Shown: positions 18,077 through 26,370, numbered from the stretch's first letter. The stretch: 64,000 nt of DNA from Allobosea sp. UNC402CLCol (GCF_000745475.1 NZ_JQJJ01000003.1:1-64000), one strand, 5' to 3'. Translations and numbers: made by a program. The notes: generated by a model not told the origin, from the letters alone.

Positions 18077-19159
18077 ATGGCAACGAGCATCGCGAGCCGC
18101 AGCATGAGCTCCATCCTCGCCATAGACGGCCTGTCCAAGCATTTCGGCGGACAGCCGGCGCTGACGGCGATCGAACTCGCCGTCGAGCAGGGCGAATTCA
18201 TCGCCCTGCTCGGGCCTTCGGGCTGCGGCAAGACCACACTGCTGCGTTGCATCGCCGGATTCCTGGCGCCGGAAGCCGGCACGATCCGGCTGGCGGGCGA
18301 GGATGTGACGCGGCTGCCGCCCTATCGGCGCCCGCTCAACACGGTGTTCCAGAATTACGCGCTCTTCCCGCATATGAGCGTCGCTGAGAACGTGGGCTAT
18401 GGCCCGCGCCGGCAGGGCGTCGCCAAGGACGAGACGGTCAAGCGCACGGTGGAAGCACTGGAGCTTGTCGGCCTCGCCGGCTTCGGTGCGCGCCTGCCGG
18501 CGCAGCTTTCCGGCGGCCAGCAGCAGCGCGTCGCTCTGGCGCGCGCCATCGTCAACCGGCCGAAATTGCTGCTGCTCGACGAGCCCTTGAGCGCACTCGA
18601 CCTGAAACTGCGCAAGAAGGTCCAGGGCGAGCTCAAACAGATCCAGCACCGGCTCGGCATCGCCTTTCTGTTCGTGACGCACGACCAGGAGGAGGCGCTG
18701 ACCATGGCGGACCGGATCGTGTTGATGAATCGCGGGCGGATCGAGCAGATCGGCCGGGGGCAGGACATCTATGCGCAGCCGGCGACCCGCTTCGCCGCCG
18801 ACTTCATCGGCGACGCCAACCTTCTGGTGGTCGAACGACGCGGCGACGGCAGCTTCGCGCTGCTCGATGGTGCGATCACGCTTCCCGTCGCCAATGCGCC
18901 GCAGGGCGAACTCACCGGCGTGCTGCGGCCGGAGGATATCCTTGTCACGGCCGAGCCCGTTCCCGGGCGCCTCGCTCTGCCGGCCGTCGTTTCCGAGATC
19001 GTCCATGTCGGCAGCCACGCCTCGGTCGCCCTTGCCATCAGCGGCACCACGCTGGCCGCCCGGCTCGCGCCGTCGGCACTGGCCGGCCTGAGCGTGGGCC
19101 GGCCCGTCCTCGCCAATATCCGCCTCGCCGACCTCCGCCTCGTGCCGGGGGATGCGTGA
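18077..19159 (+). CDS. ABC transporter ATPase, PotA-like
   Basis: The protein has 360 residues and begins four bases after the binding-protein stop. Walker A is [14 protein letters not shown] (about residue 47), the Q-loop is [13 protein letters not shown], the ABC signature [15 protein letters not shown], Walker [13 protein letters not shown], and the H-loop [16 protein letters not shown]-terminal TOBE domain (about 275-350: [10 protein letters not shown]...[19 protein letters not shown]) is typical of polyamine/Fe/sugar importers and often senses substrate. It supplies ATP hydrolysis for the two permeases that follow; its stop overlaps the next ATG (TGATG). Confidence 0.93.
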   Translation: MATSIASRSMSSILAIDGLSKHFGGQPALTAIELAVEQGEFIALLGPSGCGKTTLLRCIAGFLAPEAGTIRLAGEDVTRLPPYRRPLNTVFQNYALFPHMSVAENVGYGPRRQGVAKDETVKRTVEALELVGLAGFGARLPAQLSGGQQQRVALARAIVNRPKLLLLDEPLSALDLKLRKKVQGELKQIQHRLGIAFLFVTHDQEEALTMADRIVLMNRGRIEQIGRGQDIYAQPATRFAADFIGDANLLVVERRGDGSFALLDGAITLPVANAPQGELTGVLRPEDILVTAEPVPGRLALPAVVSEIVHVGSHASVALAISGTTLAARLAPSALAGLSVGRPVLANIRLADLRLVPGDA

Positions 19160-19992
19160 TGAGCCGAACACTGCGCCCGGTCCTGCTGCTCTGCGCCCTG
19201 CCGGGGGCCTTCTTCGTCGCCTTCTTCCTGGCGCCGATGGTCGTCGTCCTGATCGCGAGCCTGACGACGCCCGCGGGCCAGCCGACCTTCGCGCATTATG
19301 TCCGCATCCTCGCCGATGCCTATCACTGGGACGTGCTCTGGGTGACGTTCCGGATCGGCGCGCTGACCACGCTGGTCTGCATCCTGATCGGCTATCCGCT
19401 CGCCTGGTATCTCGTCCGCATCGTGCAATGGCGGCCGTGGCGCCGGTTCTGCGTGATCCTGCTGGTCGTGCCGCTCTTCACCAGCAACATCGTGCGGTCC
19501 TTCGGCTGGATGGTGCTGCTCGGCCGCAACGGCCTCGTCAATGACGGGCTGATCGGGCTCGGCCTGATCGAGCGGCCGATGCGCTTCCTCGGCACCGAGC
19601 TCGGCATCCTGATCGGCCTCGTCTACATCCTGCTGCCCTTCATCGTGCTCGCGGTCGGCAATGCGCTCGCCAAGGTCGATCCGGCTCTGGAACATGCCTC
19701 TGCCGATCTCGGCGCGACGCCGGCCGCCACCTTCCGCACCATTATCTTCCCGCTCAGCCTGCCCGGCCTTATGTCCGGCGCCGTCATGGTCTTCATGCTG
19801 GCGGTCAGTGCCTATGTCACGCCGGCGCTGCTCAGCGGCGGACGGATCACCGTCTTTTCGATGCTGATCTTCCAGCAATACAGCTCGGTCTTCGACTTCA
19901 ACTATGGCGGTGCGCTCAGCATCACCATGCTGGTGCTGACGCTGGCGCTCGTCGCCATCGCCGGACGGCTCAGTGAACCGAGGAGGGCCTGA
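19159..19992 (+). CDS. ABC transporter permease, PotB-like
   Basis: It has 277 residues from the ATG at 19159, one base overlapping the ATPase stop. Six hydrophobic helices are visible, starting with VLLLCALPGAFFVAFFLAPM. The binding-protein-dependent permease EAA loop is HASADLGATPAATFRTIIFPLSLPG, which docks in the ATPase Q-loop cleft. The order PotB-type then PotC-type permease is standard for this ABC class. It sits in the inner membrane and forms the heterodimeric channel with the product of 19994-20782. Confidence 0.92.
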   Translation: MSRTLRPVLLLCALPGAFFVAFFLAPMVVVLIASLTTPAGQPTFAHYVRILADAYHWDVLWVTFRIGALTTLVCILIGYPLAWYLVRIVQWRPWRRFCVILLVVPLFTSNIVRSFGWMVLLGRNGLVNDGLIGLGLIERPMRFLGTELGILIGLVYILLPFIVLAVGNALAKVDPALEHASADLGATPAATFRTIIFPLSLPGLMSGAVMVFMLAVSAYVTPALLSGGRITVFSMLIFQQYSSVFDFNYGGALSITMLVLTLALVAIAGRLSEPRRA

Positions 19993-19993
19993 G

Positions 19994-20782
19994 ATGGTGT
20001 CGGCTCTCATCCGGATCGTCTCCTTCGCCGCGCTGGTCTATCTCGCGCTGCCGCTCGTCGTCCTCGTCGGGGCGTCGCTGACCACCACCAGCTTCCTCGC
20101 CTTCCCGCCGCAGGGCGTCACGCTCGCCTGGTACGGCAAGATGCTGGGGGACCCGTCCTATGTCTCGGCCTTCCTGGTCAGCACGCTGCTCGCCGTCGCC
20201 GCGACCATCGTTGCGGTACTGCTGGCGGTTCCGGCTGCGATCGCCATCGCCCGCTATCGCTTCACGGGCCGCGGCCTCCTCGCGGAAACGCTGATGTCGC
20301 CGCTGATCCTGCCGCATGTCGTGCTCGGTGCGGCGCTGCTGCAATATGGCAGCGCGATCGGGCTGGTGCGCAGCTTCCCGGCACTGCTCGTCGGGCATGT
20401 CGTGATCATCATGCCCTTCGTGCTGCGTGCCGTGCTGCCGCAATTGACCGACGAGCAAAAAAGCCTGGAGGAAGCCTCGGCCGATCTCGGCGCCCGGCCG
20501 CTGACCACCTTCTTCCTGGTGACCCTGCCGCAGATCCGCAGCGGGCTCGTCAGCGGCGCGATCTTCGCCTTCATCGCCTCCTGGATCAATGTCGAGCTCA
20601 GCATCTTCAACACCACGGCTGAGCTGACCACGATCCCGGTCAAGCTGTTCAATTACGTCCAGTACACGATCGACCCGACCATCGCCGCGGTCTCCGGCCT
20701 GACGATCATCGTCGCCGCCCTCGTGATCGTGCTGCTCGACCTCGCCATCGGCCTCGACGTGCTCTCGGAGCGACGCCGCTAA
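19994..20782 (+). CDS. ABC transporter permease, PotC-like
   Basis: The protein has 262 residues from the ATG at 19994, which follows a strong AGGAGG at 19981-19986 and lies one base after the upstream stop. Six helices are expected, with the EAA motif EEASADLGARPLTTFFLVTLPQ in the fourth cytoplasmic loop. The N-terminal segment YLALPLVVLVGASLTTTSFL matches PotC-type subunits. It pairs with the PotB-like subunit. Together with the ATPase and binding protein it completes a full importer; a metabolic gene follows 34 bases later. Confidence 0.92.
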   Translation: MVSALIRIVSFAALVYLALPLVVLVGASLTTTSFLAFPPQGVTLAWYGKMLGDPSYVSAFLVSTLLAVAATIVAVLLAVPAAIAIARYRFTGRGLLAETLMSPLILPHVVLGAALLQYGSAIGLVRSFPALLVGHVVIIMPFVLRAVLPQLTDEQKSLEEASADLGARPLTTFFLVTLPQIRSGLVSGAIFAFIASWINVELSIFNTTAELTTIPVKLFNYVQYTIDPTIAAVSGLTIIVAALVIVLLDLAIGLDVLSERRR

Positions 20783-20816
20783 CCCCTCGACCAGCTGTTT
20801 TCCCAAGGAGCCGCAC

Positions 20817-21830
20817 ATGCGCCAGCAGAATGTCTTCGACGTCGTCTACACGCATACCGAGGGTGAGCCCCTCTGCATCATCCATAGCGGGGTTCCCTAT
20901 CCGGCCGGATCGAACATCCTGGAGAAGCGCCGCTTCCTGGAGGAGAATTATGACTGGCTGCGCTGCGCCCTGATGCGCGAGCCGCGCGGGCACAAGGACA
21001 TGTTCGGCGTCTTCCTGACGCCGCCGTCGGGACCTGATTACGATGCCGGCCTGATCTATATAGACGGCACCCAGTATTCCCATATGTGCGGCCATGGCAC
21101 GATCGCGGTTGGCATGGCGATGGTCGCACTCGGCCTCGTCCGGCGCGGCGAGAACGGCCGCACCACCATCCGCTTCGAGACCACCGCCGGGCTGGTGACG
21201 GCCGAGGTCGCCAATGACGGCCCGGAGGTGCTCTGGACCCGCTTCGAGAACGTGCCGGCCTATGTCGCGGCGCAGGACGTACCGTTCGACCTGCCGGGCA
21301 TCGGCTCGCTCAAGGCCGACATCGTCTGGGGCGGCAATTATTTCGGGATCATCGACCTGCGCGGCACCTCGCTCCGGATCTCGCCGGAGAACGGTTCCGA
21401 GCTTTCGCGCCTCGGCATCATCGCCCGCGAGCAACTCCGCCAGAAGGTTGCGATCCAGCACCCGGCCTCGGCCCATATCAACAACTTCAACTTCGTCACC
21501 TTCTGGCACGAGCCGACGATCGAGGGCGCCTTCTACAAGAACGTCCACGTCTTCTCGGCCGGCCAGCTCGACCGTTCGCCCGGCGGTACGGGCACCAGCG
21601 CGATGATGGCGATGTTCGAGGCGCGCGGCCTGATGAAGCTGCAGCAGCCGATCCGCTCAGAAGGCCTGCTCGGCTCCGGCACCTTCGAGGGTTGCCTGGT
21701 TGGCGAAGCCAGTCTGAACGGCACGCGCGCCGTGCGCCCCACTGTGAAGGGCACAGCTGGCCTACTTGGCACGGCACGCTGGACCATTAACCGCGACGAT
21801 CCAGTTGATGCCGGCTTCTTAGTCGCATGA
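20817..21830 (+). CDS. Proline racemase-superfamily enzyme with second catalytic Cys replaced by Gly
   Basis: It has 337 residues with AAGGAG upstream of the ATG. This is the proline racemase / 4-hydroxyproline 2-epimerase / trans-3-hydroxy-L-proline dehydratase superfamily (diaminopimelate-epimerase fold). The first catalytic motif MCGHGT is intact (Cys91). The second, normally SPCGTGT in racemases and epimerases or with Thr in the dehydratases, reads DRSPGGTGTSA, so residue 256 is Gly. Asp252 and the phosphate-like anion loop GTGTSA are kept. One acid/base is therefore missing for a two-base racemase, and the reaction may be a dehydration or elimination, or act on an unusual substrate. Last gene of the ABC operon, so it probably processes the imported compound. 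Confidence 0.9.
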   Translation: MRQQNVFDVVYTHTEGEPLCIIHSGVPYPAGSNILEKRRFLEENYDWLRCALMREPRGHKDMFGVFLTPPSGPDYDAGLIYIDGTQYSHMCGHGTIAVGMAMVALGLVRRGENGRTTIRFETTAGLVTAEVANDGPEVLWTRFENVPAYVAAQDVPFDLPGIGSLKADIVWGGNYFGIIDLRGTSLRISPENGSELSRLGIIAREQLRQKVAIQHPASAHINNFNFVTFWHEPTIEGAFYKNVHVFSAGQLDRSPGGTGTSAMMAMFEARGLMKLQQPIRSEGLLGSGTFEGCLVGEASLNGTRAVRPTVKGTAGLLGTARWTINRDDPVDAGFLVA

Positions 21831-22070
21831 GCGATCTACAGCGCCGGGACAGCCAGCTTGGCTGGCCCGGCGCGTTCGCGAGAGTATGCTGGATATGCGC
21901 CATAAACTGAGCTTGGCGCTTTGCCCTAACCGGACATTTGGATGCTGGGCAACGGAAAGTCTGTCGCACACGGCGCTTCACGAGCAATTCCACGACCATC
22001 TTGGTGTGGTCTGGCTGGCGAAGTAAAGTGCCACAAGCTGACGGAGGACCGCCCGGCAGCAGACTCGACT

Positions 22071-22181
22071 TCAAGTCACCGGCGATATTTTCCGAATATG
22101 ATCGATAAACGCACATAGCGAGCCCGGCACCCGCCCGCGACCGGGATAATAGAGAAACGGGCCGTGACGTGCCGCGAACAC
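22071..22181 (-). pseudogene. C-terminal relic of a LysR-family regulator
   Basis: On the minus strand the frame reads GPFLYYPGRGRVPGSLCAFIDHIRK before a TGA at 22073-22071, which matches the last strand and helix of LysR effector domains (compare [19 protein letters not shown] in the intact LysR at 28344-29261). A stop codon interrupts the frame just upstream (RFWK then TGA), and nothing resembling the HTH or the rest of the effector domain remains. Decayed fragment. Confidence 0.6.
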
Positions 22182-22282
22182 TCATTTCCAAAAGCGGTGG
22201 GGGACAACGGCAAGACCGTTAGCTGCGCGCTGAGCCCAAACACGTCAGGTTCAATTACGGTTCGGCAGCCCGTGATGACCGG

Positions 22283-22322
22283 GAAACGAAAATGGCCCGG
22301 CTTCCTTTCGGAGTGCCGGGCC
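22283..22322 (-). terminator. Rho-independent terminator-like hairpin
   Basis: A perfect 8-bp stem GGCCCGGC/GCCGGGCC (22294-22301 with 22315-22322) around a 13-nt loop is followed on the minus strand by CATTTTCGTTT. It would end minus-strand transcription coming from the small gene at 22600-22821. Confidence 0.5.
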
Positions 22323-22428
22323 TGATGACCGTCGTCGCGCGCAGGCGAACGGTCGCTACTGAAATCGGTGATCTACCTGCCGATCGGTCCCGTGGGTAGA
22401 TTCGCGGCTCGCGTCCGGAACGACGGTA

Positions 22429-22467
22429 TAGGAGGGAGCCAACGCTTGGACCGCCGGCTCCCTCCTA
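22429..22467. repeat. Perfect 12-bp inverted repeat
   Basis: TAGGAGGGAGCC (22429-22440) and GGCTCCCTCCTA (22456-22467) are exact reverse complements with a 15-nt spacer. There is no T-tract on either side, so it is not a standard terminator. It could be a protein-binding site, a T-less transcript-end hairpin for the gene at 22600-22821, or a small mobile-repeat trace. Confidence 0.6.
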
Positions 22468-22599
22468 GCGCTCGCGGCCTGGGGGGTAAGCGGAGCGCGC
22501 CGGGACAACCGCGCACGTTTGTGTTGGTTCCACGCCGCCCCCTTGACATCGTTACTTCTTCTTTGCCTCACCGCGCGTCATGAAGGAGCCCTAGCGCTT

Positions 22600-22821
22600 T
22601 CAGGCCAAGGCATCCTGTCGAATGTGGAGCAGGATATTTTGCTTGAGGTCATCCTCGTCGAGCGCCATCGGCGCAAATCCGGCGACGAGATAAGCAATCT
22701 TCCGCCGCTGCTCATCGTGCTCCTGCTCCGGAATAGTCAGCTTCACCTCGTTCCTTACAGCTTCCAACGCAGCATAGGCCCGGGCCAGATCAGCCGGGTC
22801 CGTCAACGATGAAAAAGGCAT
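22600..22821 (-). CDS. Small acidic helical protein, function unknown
   Basis: It has 73 residues starting MPFSSLTDPADLARAYAALE, with a strong GGAAGGAG just before the ATG (minus strand, 22824-22834). The sequence is all helical and rich in acidic and Ala/Leu residues, with the segments EVKLTIPEQEHDEQRRKIAYLVAG and MALDEDDLKQNIL. No family with known function recognised; it resembles small hypothetical proteins of Hyphomicrobiales. It is transcribed in the same direction as the PRC-barrel gene at 22950 but that gene ends in its own terminator, so it is probably a separate unit. Confidence 0.7.
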   Translation of the reverse strand: MPFSSLTDPADLARAYAALEAVRNEVKLTIPEQEHDEQRRKIAYLVAGFAPMALDEDDLKQNILLHIRQDALA

Positions 22822-22894
22822 GGCTCCTTCCCCAAAAAATGGATCTGCGATGAAAAATCTAGGTCCGGCGTCACCGCTCGCAAGTGGGTGCTAG

Positions 22895-22934
22895 ATAAAA
22901 AATGGCCCCGCCGGCCGAAGCTAGCAGGGCCATT
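22895..22934 (-). terminator. Rho-independent terminator of the PRC-barrel gene
   Basis: On the minus strand, AATGGCCC ... GGGCCATT (22927-22934 with 22901-22908) forms a stem with a GC-rich inner part, directly followed by a run of six T (the AAAAAA at 22897-22902 on the plus strand). It lies 16 bases past the stop of the gene at 22950-23249. Confidence 0.8.
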
Positions 22935-22949
22935 CATCGAAAGCCGTCG

Positions 22950-23249
22950 TTAGGGGTCAACGTGCTCCGGCATTGCCTTCAACTCGTCCTTGGTCCAGTT
23001 CGTCACCGCGTGCACATTTCCGTCTTCATCACGCATGAATTCGAGCTGGTTGACCGGCACGGCGACCGGCTTGGCTCCGATCCCGAGGAAGCCGCCAACA
23101 TCGATAATGGCCTGCGCCATCGGGCCGGAGCCATGGAGATGCGAGACCGAGCCGATTTTCTCGTCGCCCGGCCCATAGATGGTAGCGCCATCGAGAATGT
23201 CCGGCGTCAGATCGGTCGTTGAAAGGCGGATATGCTGAGAATGATCCAT
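22950..23249 (-). CDS. PRC-barrel domain protein
   Basis: The product is 99 residues. The PRC-barrel pattern is clear: LDGATIYGPGDEKIGSVSHL (strands 1-2), AQAIIDVGGFLGIGAKPVAVPVNQLEFMRDEDG (central strands ending in the charged turn), then TNWTKDELKAMPEH, the short helix seen at the end of most stress-associated PRC-barrel proteins. The domain is shared by RimM and photosynthetic reaction-centre H subunits and usually mediates protein or RNA contact. Stand-alone copies in Hyphomicrobiales are often general-stress proteins. A terminator follows immediately, so it is monocistronic. Confidence 0.88.
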   Translation of the reverse strand: MDHSQHIRLSTTDLTPDILDGATIYGPGDEKIGSVSHLHGSGPMAQAIIDVGGFLGIGAKPVAVPVNQLEFMRDEDGNVHAVTNWTKDELKAMPEHVDP

Positions 23250-23592
23250 TGTTTCCTCCGAGGGTTGTTACAGACCAAACGGACGGAAAGCGATCGCGTT
23301 CCTCGCAGCACCGGCTCAAAACAAATACGGCCGCCGCTGCAGAAGGAGCGACCGCCGAAGTTTTGGAAGGAACGTCCAAGGAGGGCCGCCCTTATGAGGC
23401 GTGGCGACGGCCGAGGATTAGCTCGGCGATGGCGGGACGCCCATCACGGAAAACTCGAGCCAGATTGTCCTGAGCCCCTGTGCACCCGGAAACTGATCGG
23501 GCCCCGAATGGTCACGCCATTGATCCGCAGAGCGGGATCCTGGCCGGAACAACCGGCTCTGACGAAAGCATCGCGGCCTCCTATACTATCCA
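23250..23592. other. Upstream region of the PRC-barrel gene, no gene supported
   Basis: About 340 bases. The frames here overlap on both strands and give Arg-rich translations without motifs. It should contain the PRC-barrel promoter next to 23249, but no convincing -35/-10 pair stands out. Confidence 0.4.
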
Positions 23593-23626
23593 AAGGGAAA
23601 AAGACCCCACCGGATGTCCGGCGGGG
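23593..23626 (-). terminator. Rho-independent terminator after the DUF892 relic
   Basis: The plus-strand stem CCCCACCGGA/TCCGGCGGGG (23605-23626, one wobble pair) followed on the minus strand by TCTTTTTCCCTTT forms a good terminator 9 bases past the stop of the decayed gene at 23635-23842. It shows that the relic once was a transcribed gene. Confidence 0.75.
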
Positions 23627-23634
23627 CTGTGGGC

Positions 23635-23842
23635 TCAAGCAGCCGTGCGATAGATGCCGTCGGTAGCCAGCTTCATGAGCTGCTCGTCGGTCGCCGCTTC
23701 CTCTTCGAGGTTCTGCTTGAGGAGCGATGCGCAGTCATTGCGATCGCTGCTTTGCCCAGGCGACCAATGTGCCGTAACGCATGATCTCGTAACGCTCGAC
23801 CGCCAGGCGGCGCGGATTGTTCCACAGAAAACGCTCTTACTT
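23635..23842 (-). pseudogene. DUF892 (YciE/YciF-type ferritin-like) relic, truncated and frameshifted
   Basis: On the minus strand one frame gives PRRLAVERYEIMRYGTLVAW followed by AKQRSQ and a TGA. The adjacent frame then continues with DRNDCASLLKQNLEEEAATD and EQLMKLATDGIYRTAA before the stop at 23635. Joined, this is the C-terminal third of DUF892 proteins, including the helix pattern E.YEI..YGTL..WA and the LL..NL.EE..TD metal-site helix. A frameshift lies near 23748 and everything upstream of about 23842 is lost. The family forms ferritin-like four-helix proteins induced by stress. Confidence 0.75.
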
Positions 23843-23930
23843 GTTTTCGGCCCGCCGCTAACCTGACGAATCAAAAGCTCTTCTATCCCGTATATCCCGG
23901 CGCGAGGGCAGGCCGACCCAAGGCGCGATT

Positions 23931-23955
23931 GACCCCGCGCCGACAGCGCGGGGTC
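23931..23955 (-). terminator. Strong GC hairpin after the DUF1236 gene
   Basis: GACCCCGCGC (23931-23940) pairs perfectly with GCGCGGGGTC (23946-23955) across a 5-nt loop, 8 bases past the stop of the gene at 23964-24377. There is no T-tract, so termination would be inefficient or the hairpin may protect the mRNA 3' end. Confidence 0.55.
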
Positions 23956-23963
23956 GAAGGGGC

Positions 23964-24377
23964 TTATTCGATGACCTGGATGATCTTGCGTGTCTTCGGC
24001 TCGACGATCACCGTTCGATCATTGACAACGGTGTAGCGATAGCCCTTGGCGCCGAACTCGGCCGGGACTTCACGATAGGTCACGCCCGTCTCCGGGAGCA
24101 CCGCGCCGACACGCACGTCCTCTTGATAAGTGTATGACGGAACTTCGTGAGCCCTGACATAGGTCTTGAAGCGTGGCGTGGCGTCGCCCGCAATACCACC
24201 GACAACGGCGCCGCCGACGCCGCCCACGACCGCCCCGACAGGCCCGCCGACGATCGCGCCACCGACGGCGCCGGTCGCCGCACCAGCGGCAGCGCCACCA
24301 CGCGCGCCTTCGGGGTTCTGAGCGAACGCCAGCACCGGAGTCATCGCGACCGCGGCAGCGAGAATGATCTTCTTCAT
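23964..24377 (-). CDS. DUF1236 protein with glycine-zipper region, exported
   Basis: The protein has 137 residues. A signal peptide (KKIILAAAVAMTPVLAFA) is followed by a Gly/Ala-rich zipper (GAATGAVGGAIVGGPVGAVVGG, about residues 30-60), which could insert in or pack against a membrane. The C-terminal DUF1236 domain (about 85-137) has the diagnostic pattern LPETGVTYREVPAEFGAKGY then YTVVNDRTVIVEPKTRKIIQVI. This family is almost confined to Hyphomicrobiales and found in periplasmic or outer-membrane-associated proteins of unknown function. It is monocistronic with a strong hairpin downstream. Confidence 0.88.
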   Translation of the reverse strand: MKKIILAAAVAMTPVLAFAQNPEGARGGAAAGAATGAVGGAIVGGPVGAVVGGVGGAVVGGIAGDATPRFKTYVRAHEVPSYTYQEDVRVGAVLPETGVTYREVPAEFGAKGYRYTVVNDRTVIVEPKTRKIIQVIE

Positions 24378-24581
24378 CAGTCCACCTCCTCGTTACCCCC
24401 AGATGGAGGCCTCAACTTAGAAGTCTTATAAACGGTTCCCTGGAAGCGTCCGTGTGACGACCTCGTTTCTCGGCGCATTTCAGACCCGAGCAATCCAAAC
24501 GTATCGCAAGGCCTGCGCGCCAACAGCCATGATGAAACCATCTCGTCAAACGGCCAGTGACGGCTGCGCGATCCTGCAAAA

Positions 24582-24849
24582 GTAGACGATGCGCTGTTTC
24601 GCCCCGAGTTTCGGCGGGCCTTGCGGGTGATCGTCGCGCAAGGCTGGACGGACGCGCTGCGCAACATGCGCCCCCGAGGAGCGCATCTACACGTTCTGGG
24701 ATTGTTCAGGAACGCATGCAGGCGCGATGGCGGCCTGCGCCTCGACCAAGCTGATGGCGGCCGAGGTTGACCGCCCTGTCCGCGGCTGGAACGAGGCTAG
24801 CGCCCATGCACCCACCTGCATACGCCTCGCGGCAACCATGCCGAAGTAG
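24582..24849 (+). pseudogene. xthA: Exodeoxyribonuclease III (xthA) C-terminal relic with several frameshifts
   Basis: Reading across three frames gives, in order, DALFRPEFRRALRVIVAQGW, TDALRNMRP, PEERIYTFWD, FRNACRRDGGLRLD, then VDRPVRGWNEASAHAPT before a TAG at 24847-24849. These are the consecutive blocks of the exonuclease III C-terminus (the GERIYTFWDY..., GLRIDHLLLS and catalytic SDHAP segments); here the HLLLS block is destroyed and SDHAP reads SAHAP. At least three indels separate the blocks, and the N-terminal two thirds of the gene are absent. A non-functional remnant of a DNA-repair gene. Confidence 0.8.
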
Positions 24850-24861
24850 AAGGCCCGCACT

Positions 24862-26139
24862 CTATCGGCGTCGCGATCTCGTTTCGGCGTCTATCCCGCC
24901 TGCCACGGACCGCTCCCAGCCAAAAACGCTTCGCCCGCTATAAGCAGGCGAACGGCTTCGTTCTTCGGCGACATATTCGCCGAGCGTCGGGCCTGTCGCG
25001 CTCCGCTCCAACCGGCGGCTCTCGCTGTCCAGCCGCGCGATCGCGGCAAGACGGTCATCCTGACCGAGCTTCGCTAGATTGACGGCCGAGCGCAGGACGG
25101 CGATCGTCTGATCATAGACTTTGATCGGCACAGCGAAAGGCTGCCGGTCCTTGCCGCCATGGGCAAGCGAAAAACGCGCCGGATCGCTGAATCGGCAGGG
25201 CGCACCGTGTAGCACTTCGGCGACCATCGCCAAGGAACGTACCGTGCGGGCGCCGATCCCGGGCACGAGCAGGAGCTCGGAAAAATCGGCCGGGCCGCGG
25301 TCGGCCGCAGCGGCCAAAGCGCCATGGAGGCGCCGCACCATCACGTCTTGGGGCCTGACATCGTGATGCGCCGGCATCACGAGATGCGGGAGGGTCAATT
25401 GCGGAGCGCTATAATCAGTGCTGGGGCGAGCCGGCTGCAACGCCGCCAATTCCCGAACGATCCCGTCGGGCCCGTGCTCGCGCAGCAGCGCGATCTGGGC
25501 CTCGCGCGCGTGATCTGCGCATGCATCGGTGAGGTTGATGATATTGCCTGCACTTCGCCCTTCGATCGCAGCGTGGGGCGCCTCGACAAAGCTGCCGAGC
25601 TCCTCGGAATGCCAGTGATAGCGCCGCGCCAGGCCGTTATCCCCGTTCATGCCCTGCTGCACGACCGTCCAGTGGCCATCATCGGTTACGAAGAAGCCGT
25701 GCAGATAAAGGTCGAAGCCATCCTGCACTGCCGCGCTGTCGACCTTGGCGACGAGCCGGCTTGCCTGCGCCAGGGCCGTTCCGTCGAAGCCGATCTTGGC
25801 GCCGATCTGTTCGAGCTCCGCAGGTGTGCGGCGGGATTGGTTGCCCCGTCCGCCGCAGACATGAAGCCCCAGCTCGCCGGCAAGAGGCGTCAGGCCGCGT
25901 TTCAACGCCCCGATGACGCTGGTCGTGATTCCGGAAGAATGCCAGTCCATACCCATGATCGCGCCGAAGGATTGGAACCAGAAAGGGTGTGCTAGGCGCC
26001 GTAGCAGCTCGTCCCTGCCATAGTGCTGGATGATCGCTTCGCAAATGACGCTGCCCAACCTAGCCATGCGTTCGCCGAGCCAGAGCGGAACCCGTCCGTA
26101 ATGCAAAGGGAGATCGGCGCTGCCTGATCGACGTGTCAT
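24862..26139 (-). CDS. DUF763 family protein
   Basis: It has 425 residues. The N-terminal 340 residues match the DUF763 family, found in bacteria and archaea: RSGSADLPLHYGRVPLWLGERMARLG, FWFQSFGAIMGMDWHSSGITTSVIGALKRGL, GLHVCGGRG, and HSEELGSFVEAPHAAIEGR. A helix-hairpin-helix-like patch (LLLVPGIGARTVRSLAMVAEVLHG, about residue 290) suggests contact with DNA, which is why a nucleic-acid role is often proposed; the biochemical function is not established. The last 90 residues are charged and helical. It stands alone between the xthA relic and a small coiled-coil gene. Confidence 0.85.
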   Translation of the reverse strand: MTRRSGSADLPLHYGRVPLWLGERMARLGSVICEAIIQHYGRDELLRRLAHPFWFQSFGAIMGMDWHSSGITTSVIGALKRGLTPLAGELGLHVCGGRGNQSRRTPAELEQIGAKIGFDGTALAQASRLVAKVDSAAVQDGFDLYLHGFFVTDDGHWTVVQQGMNGDNGLARRYHWHSEELGSFVEAPHAAIEGRSAGNIINLTDACADHAREAQIALLREHGPDGIVRELAALQPARPSTDYSAPQLTLPHLVMPAHHDVRPQDVMVRRLHGALAAAADRGPADFSELLLVPGIGARTVRSLAMVAEVLHGAPCRFSDPARFSLAHGGKDRQPFAVPIKVYDQTIAVLRSAVNLAKLGQDDRLAAIARLDSESRRLERSATGPTLGEYVAEERSRSPAYSGRSVFGWERSVAGGIDAETRSRRR

Positions 26140-26370
26140 GAGACCCGGGAACGAAAAAGGAACAAGCGTTATAATCTCGCCCGAGATCTTGTGCCAGCCC
26201 AGGCGTCCATCGACCGACCAAACATCTCAAGTCGGGATTTGAAGCAGCATTGCAAGGCGACCTCCGGCTCTCGTGCAAATCTCCGTTGCCGACGGAACAG
26301 CAGAGCCTCTGGAGCGTCCTGATTCTGGGATCCTAGAGGTCTGACAGCATTCCAACCGGAGACGTCGAGC

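Larger units (their letters stand above)
21831..22599. other. Gene-poor stretch with a LysR relic, hairpins and an inverted repeat
   Basis: About 770 bases without an intact gene. It contains the tail of a LysR regulator (22071-22181), a minus-strand terminator-like hairpin (22283-22322) and a perfect 12-bp inverted repeat (22429-22467), each listed separately. The remaining frames have no recognisable product. Confidence 0.5.

Noticed and set aside
18014..20010. Long minus-strand frames across the polyamine-type ABC genes
   Set aside because: Antisense of ATPase and permease genes, highly charged low-complexity translations.
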